A stretch of DNA of 28,884 nt from Bacteroidota bacterium (GTDB taxonomy: Bacteria; Bacteroidota; Bacteroidia; Flavobacteriales; Flavobacteriaceae): assembly GCA_023390775.1 (NCBI GenBank), contig JAEWCF010000097.1:1-28884 (forward strand), given 5' to 3'. This document shows positions 14,794 through 22,211 of the stretch, piece after piece. How positions within the stretch are numbered: position 1 is the first letter of the stretch; each line of letters starts with the position of its first letter. Under the pieces are notes generated by a model. That model saw only the letters and a list, made by a program, of their open reading frames with translations. It ran no database searches and was not told where the DNA came from. The position numbers were made by a program, and so were the translations under genes.

Positions 14794-15162
14794 ATGATCC
14801 AGCAAATGACCGCGTTGCCCTCGAATATGGTGGGTTTTCGCTCTTCGGGAACCGTGACCAAGGAAGATTTTGATTTCGTGATTGAGCGCGTGAAGCAGAA
14901 TGTGGCCGAGAACGGCGAACTGAACTATATGCTCGTGCTTGACAACGATCCGTCGGATTTTACGGCCGGAGCCTGGTTGAACGATGCCTGGCTCGGGGTG
15001 AAAAACCTCCTCAGGTGGAACCGCGCCGCCATTGTCACCGACCTCGAAAGCGTAATCAAGTTTACCGATGCCTTCAGCAAGGTCATGCCGGGCGAATTCA
15101 GGGGCTATCGCAAGGCTCAGGTGCAGGAGGCCACGGATTGGGTTTCAGGAGTAACCAATTAA
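14794..15162 (+). CDS. SpoIIAA-like (STAS/SEC14 domain) protein
   Basis: The 122-residue protein fits the SpoIIAA-like family, small alpha/beta proteins related to STAS and SEC14/CRAL-TRIO folds and of unknown role. Visible features are the opening strand and turn MVGFRSSGTVTKEDFDFVIE (12-31), a central WNRAAIVTDLESVIKFTD helix-strand unit and the ending FRGYRKAQVQEATDWV, typical of the family's last helix. I start at ATG 14794; in-frame codons further upstream fall in the structured intergenic element. A double stop (TAA TAA) ends the gene, and the next ATG follows 8 nt after the first TAA. The two genes therefore form an operon. A TATCTTTA sequence at 14771-14778 is a possible but imperfect -7 box. 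Confidence 0.75.
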   Translation: MIQQMTALPSNMVGFRSSGTVTKEDFDFVIERVKQNVAENGELNYMLVLDNDPSDFTAGAWLNDAWLGVKNLLRWNRAAIVTDLESVIKFTDAFSKVMPGEFRGYRKAQVQEATDWVSGVTN

Positions 15163-15170
15163 TAAACGAT

Positions 15171-15683
15171 ATGGGAGAAGTCAAACACCTTGGGGACCGC
15201 ACCGAAGCGATCGCCAAATTGAAAGAACTGGCGGAAGATGTGGGAATCTGCATGTTTTGTACCAACCTGGGCCAATTGCCGATTTCGGCACGCCCGATGA
15301 GCCTCCGGGAAGTGGACGAGGAGGGGAACCTCTGGTTCATCAGCGGGGCCAGTACACACAAGAACATGGACATCGAAACCGATAACCGCGTGCAACTGTT
15401 TTTCGCAAAAATGTCGGACAATCACTACCTTTCGGTATACGGGAATGCGTCGATTTACCGCGACCGCGAAAAGATCGACGAAATCTGGACCCCGATCGCC
15501 AAAGCCTGGTTCGAGGAAGGGAAAGATGATCCCGAAGTGACCGTGATCAAGGTGGCCCCATCGGATGCCTACTACTGGGACACGCAGGACGGCAAAGCGA
15601 TCGCGTTCCTGAAATGGACTGCCGCGGCCGTCATTGGTAAGCGGATGGACGACGGGGGAGTCGAGGGAGAGATGAATTTGTAA
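15171..15683 (+). CDS. Pyridoxamine 5'-phosphate oxidase-like / general stress protein
   Basis: This 170-residue protein matches the FMN-binding split-barrel, general-stress type of pyridoxamine-phosphate-oxidase-like proteins. Landmarks are ICMFCTNLGQLPISARPMSL (barrel entry), NLWFISGASTHKNMDIE and a NYYW-like segment near DAYYWDTQDGKAIAFLKW. Relatives bind flavin or flavin-like cofactors and are often stress induced; the reaction is unknown. I start at ATG 15171, 8 nt past the previous stop. A longer open reading from 15015 would overlap the upstream gene in another frame and lacks family similarity. The gene is followed by a large inverted repeat, then a convergent MscS gene. Confidence 0.82.
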   Translation: MGEVKHLGDRTEAIAKLKELAEDVGICMFCTNLGQLPISARPMSLREVDEEGNLWFISGASTHKNMDIETDNRVQLFFAKMSDNHYLSVYGNASIYRDREKIDEIWTPIAKAWFEEGKDDPEVTVIKVAPSDAYYWDTQDGKAIAFLKWTAAAVIGKRMDDGGVEGEMNL

Positions 15684-15703
15684 TCATCGGCAAAATTTAT
15701 AGA

Positions 15704-15773
15704 CCTCAAAAGTTTTTGTCCCGATGTGCAATTCAAGTATGGAACGCATCGGACGGAAATTTTTGAGGTTTTT
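15704..15773. terminator. Long inverted repeat between convergent genes, likely terminator
   Basis: The left arm 15704-15728 begins CCTCAAAA and ends CCCGATGTG. The right arm 15745-15768 begins CGCATCGG and ends TTTTTGAGG. They pair over most of about 24 bp, with a few mismatches and one bulge, around a 16-nt loop. Five T follow on the plus strand. This is the only candidate stop for the operon ending at 15683. The imperfect length is more than a typical terminator needs, so it may be a repeat element. Confidence 0.5.
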
Positions 15774-15785
15774 CATGCGCAAATC

Positions 15786-16685
15786 TTACGGGTTGCCGAT
15801 GGCGCGCTTGCCGTCGATGCCGGGTCGTTCTTCCTCGCGGTAAACGTCGGGTTCGTATTTCTTGATCTCGACAACGTTGGTTGGGATATTGAACCCTGCG
15901 TCGCGAAGCGCATTCATGATCCCGATGATTGCCTGTGATTTTATCTTGCCCGAACCGGGGCCATGCGCGTCGATCCAATACTGCACCGTAATCTGCACCG
16001 AATTGATCGAAAATCCCGTCACCAGGACCGAGTGCGGATGTTCGCCCGAGAGTACGCCCTCGATCTTGGATACGGTATCGGATATTATCGAGATCGCCTT
16101 TTCATAGTCGGCGCCGTATTCCACGCCTATTACAACTTCCTGCGGCAGGATCTTTTCCTTTGTGAAATTGGTCAGCGGATTCTTGATGAGCAGGGCATTG
16201 GGCATGAAAATGTTTTTTCCGTCCGACAAAACCTGCGTGTCCCGAAGATTGAGCGCCAGCACCTTGCCTTTGACGCCGTTGCTTTCAATCGTGTCGCCGA
16301 TGTGGAAGGGCCTTTTGAAGGCGAGCAGGATGCCCGCGAGAAAATTTTCGCCGATGTCCTTCAGCGCAAATCCAATGACGAATGCCGAGATTCCGGCGCC
16401 GGCGAGCAAGGTTGCGGCGATTCCCGTGAGCCCCACGATGCGCAGCACCAGCAAAAGGCCGACGATTACGAATACAGCCTTTATAAAACGAGCAATAAAA
16501 TTGGCGAGCAAGGGATCGTGCATGCGTTTTTGCAGGCTTCGGCCCGCAATGGATTTCGCCTTGGATGCGATGAAGAGGGCCACAAGAAATGCGATGACCG
16601 CGAGAATCAGCTTGGGCGTGACGCGAACAATCGCTTCGTAATAATGGGTAAGGTGCCTGGCGATGTCATTTGCGAATTCTTCCAT
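15786..16685 (-). CDS. Small-conductance mechanosensitive channel (MscS family)
   Basis: The 299-residue protein is an MscS-type channel that opens under membrane tension to release solutes. It has three transmembrane helices, TM1 about 22-40, TM2 67-85 and the pore helix TM3 88-122. TM3 carries the Gly/Ala packing pattern LLAGAGISAFVIGFALKDIG. The cytosolic beta domain follows, starting KRPFHIGDTIESNGVKGKV and including the FMPNALL segment. I choose ATG 16685 (MEEFANDIARHL). A GTG at 16712 would add nine residues, but it sits in the promoter region. The upstream divergent region holds repeated TTACAGG motifs. Confidence 0.9.
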   Translation of the reverse strand: MEEFANDIARHLTHYYEAIVRVTPKLILAVIAFLVALFIASKAKSIAGRSLQKRMHDPLLANFIARFIKAVFVIVGLLLVLRIVGLTGIAATLLAGAGISAFVIGFALKDIGENFLAGILLAFKRPFHIGDTIESNGVKGKVLALNLRDTQVLSDGKNIFMPNALLIKNPLTNFTKEKILPQEVVIGVEYGADYEKAISIISDTVSKIEGVLSGEHPHSVLVTGFSINSVQITVQYWIDAHGPGSGKIKSQAIIGIMNALRDAGFNIPTNVVEIKKYEPDVYREEERPGIDGKRAIGNP

Positions 16686-16726
16686 AAGTCTTTTTTCAAA
16701 AATGCAACGCACTCAATAAAATTGCC

Positions 16727-16796
16727 TTACAGGATTCAGGCGATTACTTACAGGGTTATCATGTAAATTTTGTAAGGATTTGGCAAATTCCTGTAA
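16727..16796. repeat. TTACAGG repeat cluster in a divergent control region
   Basis: TTACAGGATT (16727-16736) and TTACAGGGTT (16748-16757) are direct repeats 21 bp apart. TGTAAGGATT (16771-16780) is a degenerate third copy. TCCTGTAA (16789-16796) is an inverted copy. The cluster lies between the MscS gene and the small basic ORF, and may bind a regulator. Confidence 0.45.
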
Positions 16797-16854
16797 ACCG
16801 CCGCTTGCCAATTTTTTGCAATTTTAAAGAAACCGAATTACCAACCTGACCGTG

Positions 16855-17016
16855 ATGAAAACCAAACCAAATCGCCGAAAAGACTGGAGAAATGCGCTCC
16901 GCGAAAGTGAAAAGAAGCAGGTTTTGGCCCCAAAAAGCCTCTGCCTGAAAAATTTATTGCAAACCAACATCCGCCTGCTGAAAAGCCTTGATATCAGCAA
17001 TGCGGTCTTATTTTAG
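16855..17016 (+). CDS. Small basic protein, 53 residues, hypothetical
   Basis: An open frame runs from ATG 16855 to TAG 17014-17016 and would encode a strongly basic peptide: MKTKPNRRKDWRNALRESE, then KKQVLAPKSLCLKNLLQ, ending ISNAVLF. It has no signal peptide, no membrane segment and no family I recognise. The next gene starts 5 nt after its stop, which suggests a two-gene unit. It is short, so chance opening cannot be excluded. The run of Lys/Arg next to a highly acidic neighbour is the main argument for interest. Confidence 0.4.
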   Translation: MKTKPNRRKDWRNALRESEKKQVLAPKSLCLKNLLQTNIRLLKSLDISNAVLF

Positions 17017-17021
17017 AAACC

Positions 17022-17372
17022 ATGGAAGAGAATATCAAAAATACCAGGAACCAGGATTCTGTGCGAAGTGGGGATCAGGCCGCCCGGTCCCGCGAGAACG
17101 ACGATTTCAATGCGAACGACTGGGACGACAATGTAGAAACCGATAAATACCTCGCATTGGAACAGCCGGGGGTCACCTATACACAGGAGAGCCGCGCTAC
17201 GATGAATTCGGATTACGAAAATGCTGAGGATGCCGAGGGCACCTTTGACACAACGGGCGAGAACAGCCGCAATGCCGACGCGTTCAGCCAGGACGATTAC
17301 ATCCTACGGGACAACATCGATCTCGATGAGGACCAGAATCAATCCATATCCTCGGAGGATAACGACAAGTGA
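17022..17372 (+). CDS. Acidic low-complexity protein, hypothetical
   Basis: This 116-residue protein is rich in D, E, N, Q and S, with few hydrophobic residues, and ends in acidic segments (DNIDLDEDQNQSIS, then SEDNDK). It is probably disordered in large part. I recognise no family. It has a clean ATG 5 nt after the 53-residue basic ORF and a hairpin terminator 19 nt past the stop, which together support it as a real gene. Similar short acidic proteins are common as unannotated genes in flavobacteria. No signal peptide is seen, so it should be cytosolic. Confidence 0.65.
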   Translation: MEENIKNTRNQDSVRSGDQAARSRENDDFNANDWDDNVETDKYLALEQPGVTYTQESRATMNSDYENAEDAEGTFDTTGENSRNADAFSQDDYILRDNIDLDEDQNQSISSEDNDK

Positions 17373-17391
17373 CCCAATGGTCATGAAAAGG

Positions 17392-17419
17392 AGAAGGCTT
17401 AACCGCCTTCTTTTTTTTT
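17392..17419 (+). terminator. Terminator after the acidic protein
   Basis: AGAAGGC (17392-17398) pairs with GCCTTCT (17405-17411) over TTAACC, followed by a run of nine T. It overlaps the last codons of the convergent SemiSWEET gene, whose KKKEGG end is encoded by the hairpin and T tract. Confidence 0.88.
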
Positions 17420-17668
17420 GCCGATGATCTTCAGGACCAGGATGATTCCGGCAAGTGCGGCCGAAACCGCATTGGCCAGGATGATGGGCAGGTCATCGCG
17501 GATGATTCCGTAAACGAGCCACAGGACCAGTCCCGTAAAGAGAAGGATATAGGTAAGGGTTGAGATGCTTTCGGTGGAACGCGTGCGGATGATCTTGACG
17601 GCTTGCGGAACATTCGCTGCCGTTGTCAGGATAGCGGCCGCAATGCCCAGGATTTTGATCCAGTCCAT
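17399..17668 (-). CDS. SemiSWEET sugar transporter
   Basis: The 89-residue protein has the single three-helix bundle of SemiSWEETs, which dimerise to move small sugars across the inner membrane. Helices lie at about 3-21, 36-55 and 60-82. The PQ-loop motif is NVPQAVKIIRTRSTESIS (19-36), and the C-terminal tail is basic. Its ATG shares one base with the LigD stop (TGATG on the minus strand), so translation is probably coupled. It is the last gene of the six-gene minus-strand run. A terminator hairpin for the opposite gene overlaps its end. The substrate (sucrose, glucose or another sugar) cannot be read from the sequence. Confidence 0.92.
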   Translation of the reverse strand: MDWIKILGIAAAILTTAANVPQAVKIIRTRSTESISTLTYILLFTGLVLWLVYGIIRDDLPIILANAVSAALAGIILVLKIIGKKKEGG

Positions 17669-20259
17669 CAGATTGACTTAAGGATTTGCTTCAGGTCCAG
17701 AGCATCGTCGAAAAAGCCTCTCCACAAATCGCCTTTCTTGGCAATCCGCGCCGGAACGGTTGTCAGGTTGAATTTGGACAAGTCAAGCTTTTCATTGATT
17801 TCTTCCCATTCCAGCGGTGTCGAAACTCCGGCACCTTCGCGCGGCCTGATCGAGTAGACGCTGGCCATCGTCTTGCCGCGTCCGTTTTGCAGAAAATCAA
17901 GATAGACCTTACCGACGCGTTTGTCCGGCATCCGCTCAAGGCTTGTGATGTCGGGCAGTGCACGGTTCACCATCTGGCTGATGAGAAGTGAAAACTGGCG
18001 TGTCTGATCGTATGTGTACTTCGGCAGTACGGGAATAAATACATGGATTCCTTTTCCGCCCGAAGTCTTGACATAGCCCTTGATTCCAAGCGAATCGAGG
18101 ACTTCCTTGACTTTCAGGGCGGTCGCAACGAGTTTTTTCATGTCGGCCTTGTTGGGGTCGAGGTCGAAAATAATGTAATCGGGATTGTTAAGCGAACCCA
18201 CGCGGCTGCTCCATGGATTGAGCTCGATGCACCCCCAGTTGGCCAAAAACAGTAAAGTCTCACGGTCGTTGCACAGGAGCCATTCGATGGGTTCCGAGGC
18301 AGACTCGGCCTTGATTTTTTTGGTCTTGATCCACTTGGGAACCATCCCGGCGACGTTCTTCTGGAAGAATCCCTCGCTCTTGACCCCATCGGGTGTGCGG
18401 CGGAGCGACTGTGGGCGATCCTGCAAATAGGGGAGGATCGTGTCGGCCATGGCATCGTAATACCGGATCACGTCGCCCTTGGTTATGCCTTGCGCAGGAA
18501 AAAACAATTTGTCCAGGTTTGTAAATTCCACCCTTCCCGCGTCGGGAAACTCATTTTGTTCCGATTTCTTGGAAGCAGCCTTCCTCGGCGGTTTCTTGTC
18601 CATGGTTGCGGTATCGACCTCGGGCGTTTCCTTCACGACCTTTTTGGCCGCTTTGTCCTCCCGCAATCCCAAAAATACCGGATGGCGCATGATCCCGGTT
18701 TCGGTCATCTCGGAGAATTTCACCTGCGCAAGCAGTTTGGGCTGGACCCAATGTGCGCCGGCCAAACGGGGCGCCTTTGAGAACGGGCTCGATTTGGTCT
18801 CGATTTTTTCAAGCTTTGATCGCAACTCCTTTAATATTGCCGAATTGAATCCGCTGCCAACTTTTCCCGAGTAAACCAAATCGTCACCCTGGTAATATCC
18901 CGTAAGCAGCGCCCCGATTCCCTGCCGGCCACCCTGCGGATCGGTAAAACCGGCAATCACCATTTCCTGTTGTTGTTCGGTCTTGATCTTGAGCCAGTCC
19001 TTGGTCCGGCGGTCAAGATGGTATTTTGATGTGGATTTTTTGGCGATGATTCCCTCGCCACCGAGTTTCTCGGCATTCTTGAAAGCTTCATTGCCCGAAC
19101 CCGCCACATGTTCCGAATACTTTACATTTTTCATCTCGGGCACCACGGCGCGGAGTATTTTCTTTCTCAGCAACAGTTCAAGTTTGGTGAGGTCAAATCC
19201 ATTGAAGTAGAGGATGTCGAAAACATAGAATTTGAGTTTGCCGCGCTTGGGTTTGTCGGCGTGGTTCTGCAGCCATTGGAACTGGCTTTTTCCCGCCGCG
19301 TCCTCCATTACGATCTCACCGTCCAGGATCACGTTATGCGCGAATCCGTCCAATGTTTTCCGGATCTCATCGTATTTGTCGAACGTGAGGCCGTTCCGCG
19401 AATACAGTTCGCACTTCCCGTCTTCGACCATTGCAAGTGCGCGGTAGCCGTCATACTTGGTCTCGAAGATCCATTCGTCATTGTCAAATGGCTCGTCGGC
19501 CAGGGTAGCCAGTTGCGGCTTCCATTCCCGGGGGAAGTGGGTAATGCGTTCTGCATCCTTCAGGTCTTCGGGCGAAAATTCAATGGTTTCCTTTTGTGCC
19601 GATGAGGCCTTTTTCTTTGCGGGTTTTTTCTTGGCATCGGCAAGCGCCGCAACATTTTCGGCCACCGATTTGTTCGAGTGCCAAACCTCGTCGCCTTCGG
19701 CAATTTCGTCGAGCCCGCGCCCCGTCAGCACCGAAGTCTGGTCGTATTCCACCTTGGCGCCAGAATGTTCGTCCTTGCCCTTCATCAGCAGCCACTGCCG
19801 GTCCTCGCCCTTCATCATCACGCAATGCCAGGAACCCTTGAGCTTCTTGCCCTCGAGCACCACCTTGATGTTTCCGTCCCGAAGTTGCTTTTTCATCAGG
19901 GAATTGTCCCTAGCTTCGTCTTCGTTTCCTTCGGCATGATAGGTTCCGATGTCCCAAACCATGACGGTTCCGCCGCCGTATTCGCCCTGCGGGATCGTGC
20001 CCTCAAAATCGATGTACCCCATGGGATGGTCTTCGGTCTGTACGGCGAGGCGCCGGTCTGCAGGATCGGCAGAAGGGCCTTTCGGGACGGCCCAACTCAC
20101 GAGAACCCCGTCAATTTCAAGCCTAAAATCATAATGCAGGCGTGAGGCGGCGTGCTTTTGCACAACAAAACGCAACTTGCCCTTTGAGGATTTCTTGATC
20201 CCCTTGGGTTCGCGCGTCTTTTTGAAATCGCGTTTCTCGTTGTACTTTTCGAGTCCCAT
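17668..20259 (-). CDS. ligD: LigD, multidomain NHEJ ligase
   Basis: LigD is the ATP-dependent ligase, end-processing and polymerase enzyme of bacterial non-homologous end joining. The 863-residue protein has the three domains in Pseudomonas-type order. The 3'-phosphoesterase (about 1-185) carries H36, H42, D44 and H78 as expected metal ligands. The ligase (about 235-540) has the adenylation lysine K268 in ETKYDGYR and the EGIIAKK motif (402-408). The polymerase/primase (about 575-863) has metal ligands in FDLDP (698-702), KTSGGKGIHVF (731-741) and YLDFLQNGRGKT (786-797). Charged K/A-rich linkers separate the domains. It begins 1 nt after the ku stop and overlaps the SemiSWEET start by one base. 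All catalytic residues I can check are intact. Confidence 0.97.
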   Translation of the reverse strand: MGLEKYNEKRDFKKTREPKGIKKSSKGKLRFVVQKHAASRLHYDFRLEIDGVLVSWAVPKGPSADPADRRLAVQTEDHPMGYIDFEGTIPQGEYGGGTVMVWDIGTYHAEGNEDEARDNSLMKKQLRDGNIKVVLEGKKLKGSWHCVMMKGEDRQWLLMKGKDEHSGAKVEYDQTSVLTGRGLDEIAEGDEVWHSNKSVAENVAALADAKKKPAKKKASSAQKETIEFSPEDLKDAERITHFPREWKPQLATLADEPFDNDEWIFETKYDGYRALAMVEDGKCELYSRNGLTFDKYDEIRKTLDGFAHNVILDGEIVMEDAAGKSQFQWLQNHADKPKRGKLKFYVFDILYFNGFDLTKLELLLRKKILRAVVPEMKNVKYSEHVAGSGNEAFKNAEKLGGEGIIAKKSTSKYHLDRRTKDWLKIKTEQQQEMVIAGFTDPQGGRQGIGALLTGYYQGDDLVYSGKVGSGFNSAILKELRSKLEKIETKSSPFSKAPRLAGAHWVQPKLLAQVKFSEMTETGIMRHPVFLGLREDKAAKKVVKETPEVDTATMDKKPPRKAASKKSEQNEFPDAGRVEFTNLDKLFFPAQGITKGDVIRYYDAMADTILPYLQDRPQSLRRTPDGVKSEGFFQKNVAGMVPKWIKTKKIKAESASEPIEWLLCNDRETLLFLANWGCIELNPWSSRVGSLNNPDYIIFDLDPNKADMKKLVATALKVKEVLDSLGIKGYVKTSGGKGIHVFIPVLPKYTYDQTRQFSLLISQMVNRALPDITSLERMPDKRVGKVYLDFLQNGRGKTMASVYSIRPREGAGVSTPLEWEEINEKLDLSKFNLTTVPARIAKKGDLWRGFFDDALDLKQILKSI

Positions 20260-20260
20260 G

Positions 20261-21046
20261 CTAGTTTTTTATGGCCGCAAGGCTGGCCCGTAATTGTTCG
20301 AGCAAGTCGTCTTCCGCAGGTTTCTTGGCTTTTTTCGCGGGAGCATCCTCCTTGGCGCCTTTCTTTGGCTTTTCTTTGGACTTCTGCTCGATCATCTTGA
20401 TCATTTCTTCCTTGTAGGTATCCTTGTATTTCTCGGGTTGGAATTTATCGCTCATCTGGTCGATGATGGTCATCGCCATATCCAATTCCTTCTTCTCGAT
20501 CTTGATGTCGGTGGGAATTTTAGCTTCCATCGGATCGCGCAAATCCTCGTCAAACCGAATCTGGATCAGCAGGATCGCATCGTTTTCCACCTTTAAGATG
20601 CCGAGGTGTTCGGCGGTGCGCATCACGTATTTCGCGAGCCCGACCTTACCTGATTTCTTCAACGCGGTCCTGAGCAGGGCATACGTGCGGGCGGCCTGTT
20701 TTTCAGGCTCGATGATATACGGTTTTTCCAGATATTGCGACGGGATTTCGTCCTCGAGCACGAATTCAAAAATTTGGATGCTCTGGGTTTTCTCGGGCAT
20801 CAGCCGCGCAAGGTCATCTTTATCCAGGACGACATAGTCGCCGTTTTCCTTGCGGTAACCCTTGGCAATTTCCTCCCACGGCACTTCCTTTCCGTCCTTC
20901 TTGCAGATGCGGACATACTCGATCGCGCACTTGTCCTTTTTCCTGATCATGTCAAGGTCGACCCGGTGCGAAACCGATCCGCTGTAGAGCCTGACCGGGA
21001 TGTTTACCAGCCCGAAGGTAATCCCGCCTTTCCAGATCGCTTTCAT
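20261..21046 (-). CDS. ku: Ku, DNA end-binding NHEJ protein
   Basis: Bacterial Ku forms a homodimeric ring on double-strand ends and recruits LigD. The 261-residue length is normal. It opens MKAIWKGGITFGLVNIPVRLY, split here as MKAIWKGGITFG and LVNIPVRLY, the hallmark start of the family. It continues with VLDKDDLARLMPEKTQSI and the KSGKVGLAKYVMRTAEHLG ring region. The C-terminal tail is rich in Lys (KPKKGAKEDAPAKKAKKPAE), a likely DNA- and LigD-contacting extension. It starts 4 nt after the stop of the glycoside-hydrolase-like gene and ends 1 nt before ligD. There is no room for a terminator, and the only place for a promoter is inside the upstream coding sequence. Confidence 0.97.
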   Translation of the reverse strand: MKAIWKGGITFGLVNIPVRLYSGSVSHRVDLDMIRKKDKCAIEYVRICKKDGKEVPWEEIAKGYRKENGDYVVLDKDDLARLMPEKTQSIQIFEFVLEDEIPSQYLEKPYIIEPEKQAARTYALLRTALKKSGKVGLAKYVMRTAEHLGILKVENDAILLIQIRFDEDLRDPMEAKIPTDIKIEKKELDMAMTIIDQMSDKFQPEKYKDTYKEEMIKMIEQKSKEKPKKGAKEDAPAKKAKKPAEDDLLEQLRASLAAIKN

Positions 21047-21050
21047 CTCG

Positions 21051-22211
21051 TCAGATTATGAGTTCGTTTTGTTTTTGAGGATGGTCCACCGGAGCGGCCT
21101 CGAAGGTGCGGCTGTGTTTCTTTATGCTCTCAATGTACTCCAGGTGCGGGATGCGGTTTAGATTTTCGTCCAGGTCCCAGATGCCACAGTTTGAGAAGCT
21201 GTTCAGATCGTCCCAATCCGGCCTGTCGGTCACGGGATAAATGCAGATTCCCAAGAGCTCGACGCCCTTCTGCATTGCAATCCGGCATTCGTGGACCACC
21301 TCGTCCAGCCATTCGATGCGTCCGGCGCCAAAGTGCCCGGTCTCCGAAAGAAAGATCGGTTTGCCGTAACGATTCGCCGCCATCTCAAGCAATTTGGCAA
21401 TCCGTGATCGCTTGCCCGTGGTTTCCGGCCAATCAAGCGGGCCCACATTGTGCTCCCATTCGGAGTTCCAGTAGTAATTGAAACCCAAGATCTCGAGCAG
21501 GGACTCGTCGCCGCCAAGTTCGGGGCAGATCCGGCCCGAGATGATGTCCATCGCCTGGAACTGGTGTTCGTTGAGGTCGCGCACGACATCGGCATCGCAC
21601 TCAAAAGCCTGGTGAACGCGGATCAGTGGTTCGACCAGAATGACCGTGCATGAAGGATCGACCTCCTTGAGGATCTTGATTCCCACGATAGCCGCCTTGC
21701 ACAAATGGTACTTGATGTCCCAGCCGCTGTTCACCATGAAGGGGACCGTTCCGCGGACATCCCCCGAATGCCAGGACAGGAAACTGATTTCATTGATCGG
21801 GACGACCAGTAGCGGTTGTTTTGAAAAGGTCTTGTGGAATTCGGCGAAGGCCTCGCACAAAGCCGCGAACCGCTTCGTGAATAGCGGATGCGTGGGAAAC
21901 ATGCCGTCGGGATAACCGAAGTGGCAAAGGTCCCAGATTTGTTCGATCCCGTACTTTTCGGCGGCATCCATCCGGTATTTGACTTCGCTGAAATCAAACG
22001 ATCCGTCGCCCTTGTCCACCGCGCTCCAGCAAATGCCTTCGCGCACGGTCAGGATTCCGATGGTGGCGAGCATCCGGTAATCTTCCTCGACGCGCAGGTC
22101 GTGTTGCGTCTCCTTCAAGAGGTTGACGCGGACGCCGTCGCGGTTGATGTGGTCGGCGCACTCATATCCGCCCATGAAAAAAGTCCTGAATGGAGTCATC
22201 TTATGCGACAT
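21051..22211 (-). CDS. Clan GH-A glycoside hydrolase-like protein (GH1-related)
   Basis: The 386-residue protein looks like a (beta/alpha)8 barrel of clan GH-A, nearest in pattern to family 1 beta-glycosidases. A candidate acid/base Asn-Glu pair is in VPINEISFLSWHSGD (N140, E141), GFNYYW (243-248) resembles the GH1 signature, and the nucleophile candidate E290 lies in PIFLSETGHFG. It has no signal peptide, so it is likely cytosolic. It is shorter than classical GH1 enzymes, so it may be a divergent branch. It starts 11 nt inside the end of glf (ATG 22211; a second ATG at 22199 is possible), so translation is probably coupled. The context suggests work on a galactofuranose-type or related glycan, but the substrate is inference. 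Confidence 0.75.
   Translation of the reverse strand: MSHKMTPFRTFFMGGYECADHINRDGVRVNLLKETQHDLRVEEDYRMLATIGILTVREGICWSAVDKGDGSFDFSEVKYRMDAAEKYGIEQIWDLCHFGYPDGMFPTHPLFTKRFAALCEAFAEFHKTFSKQPLLVVPINEISFLSWHSGDVRGTVPFMVNSGWDIKYHLCKAAIVGIKILKEVDPSCTVILVEPLIRVHQAFECDADVVRDLNEHQFQAMDIISGRICPELGGDESLLEILGFNYYWNSEWEHNVGPLDWPETTGKRSRIAKLLEMAANRYGKPIFLSETGHFGAGRIEWLDEVVHECRIAMQKGVELLGICIYPVTDRPDWDDLNSFSNCGIWDLDENLNRIPHLEYIESIKKHSRTFEAAPVDHPQKQNELII

Noticed and set aside
15015..15170. Extended reading of the pyridoxamine-oxidase-like gene into the SpoIIAA-like gene, suggesting a frameshift or fusion
   Set aside because: Both genes have complete family-length products with a clean stop and start 8 nt apart.
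16727..16796. TTACAGG copies as a degenerate CRISPR array
   Set aside because: Copies are 8-10 bp, unevenly spaced and partly inverted; there are no spacers of constant length and no cas genes.
17668..21046. Ku-LigD as part of a phage or defence island
   Set aside because: No integrase, transposase, tRNA junction or phage gene is present, and the base composition looks like the surroundings.
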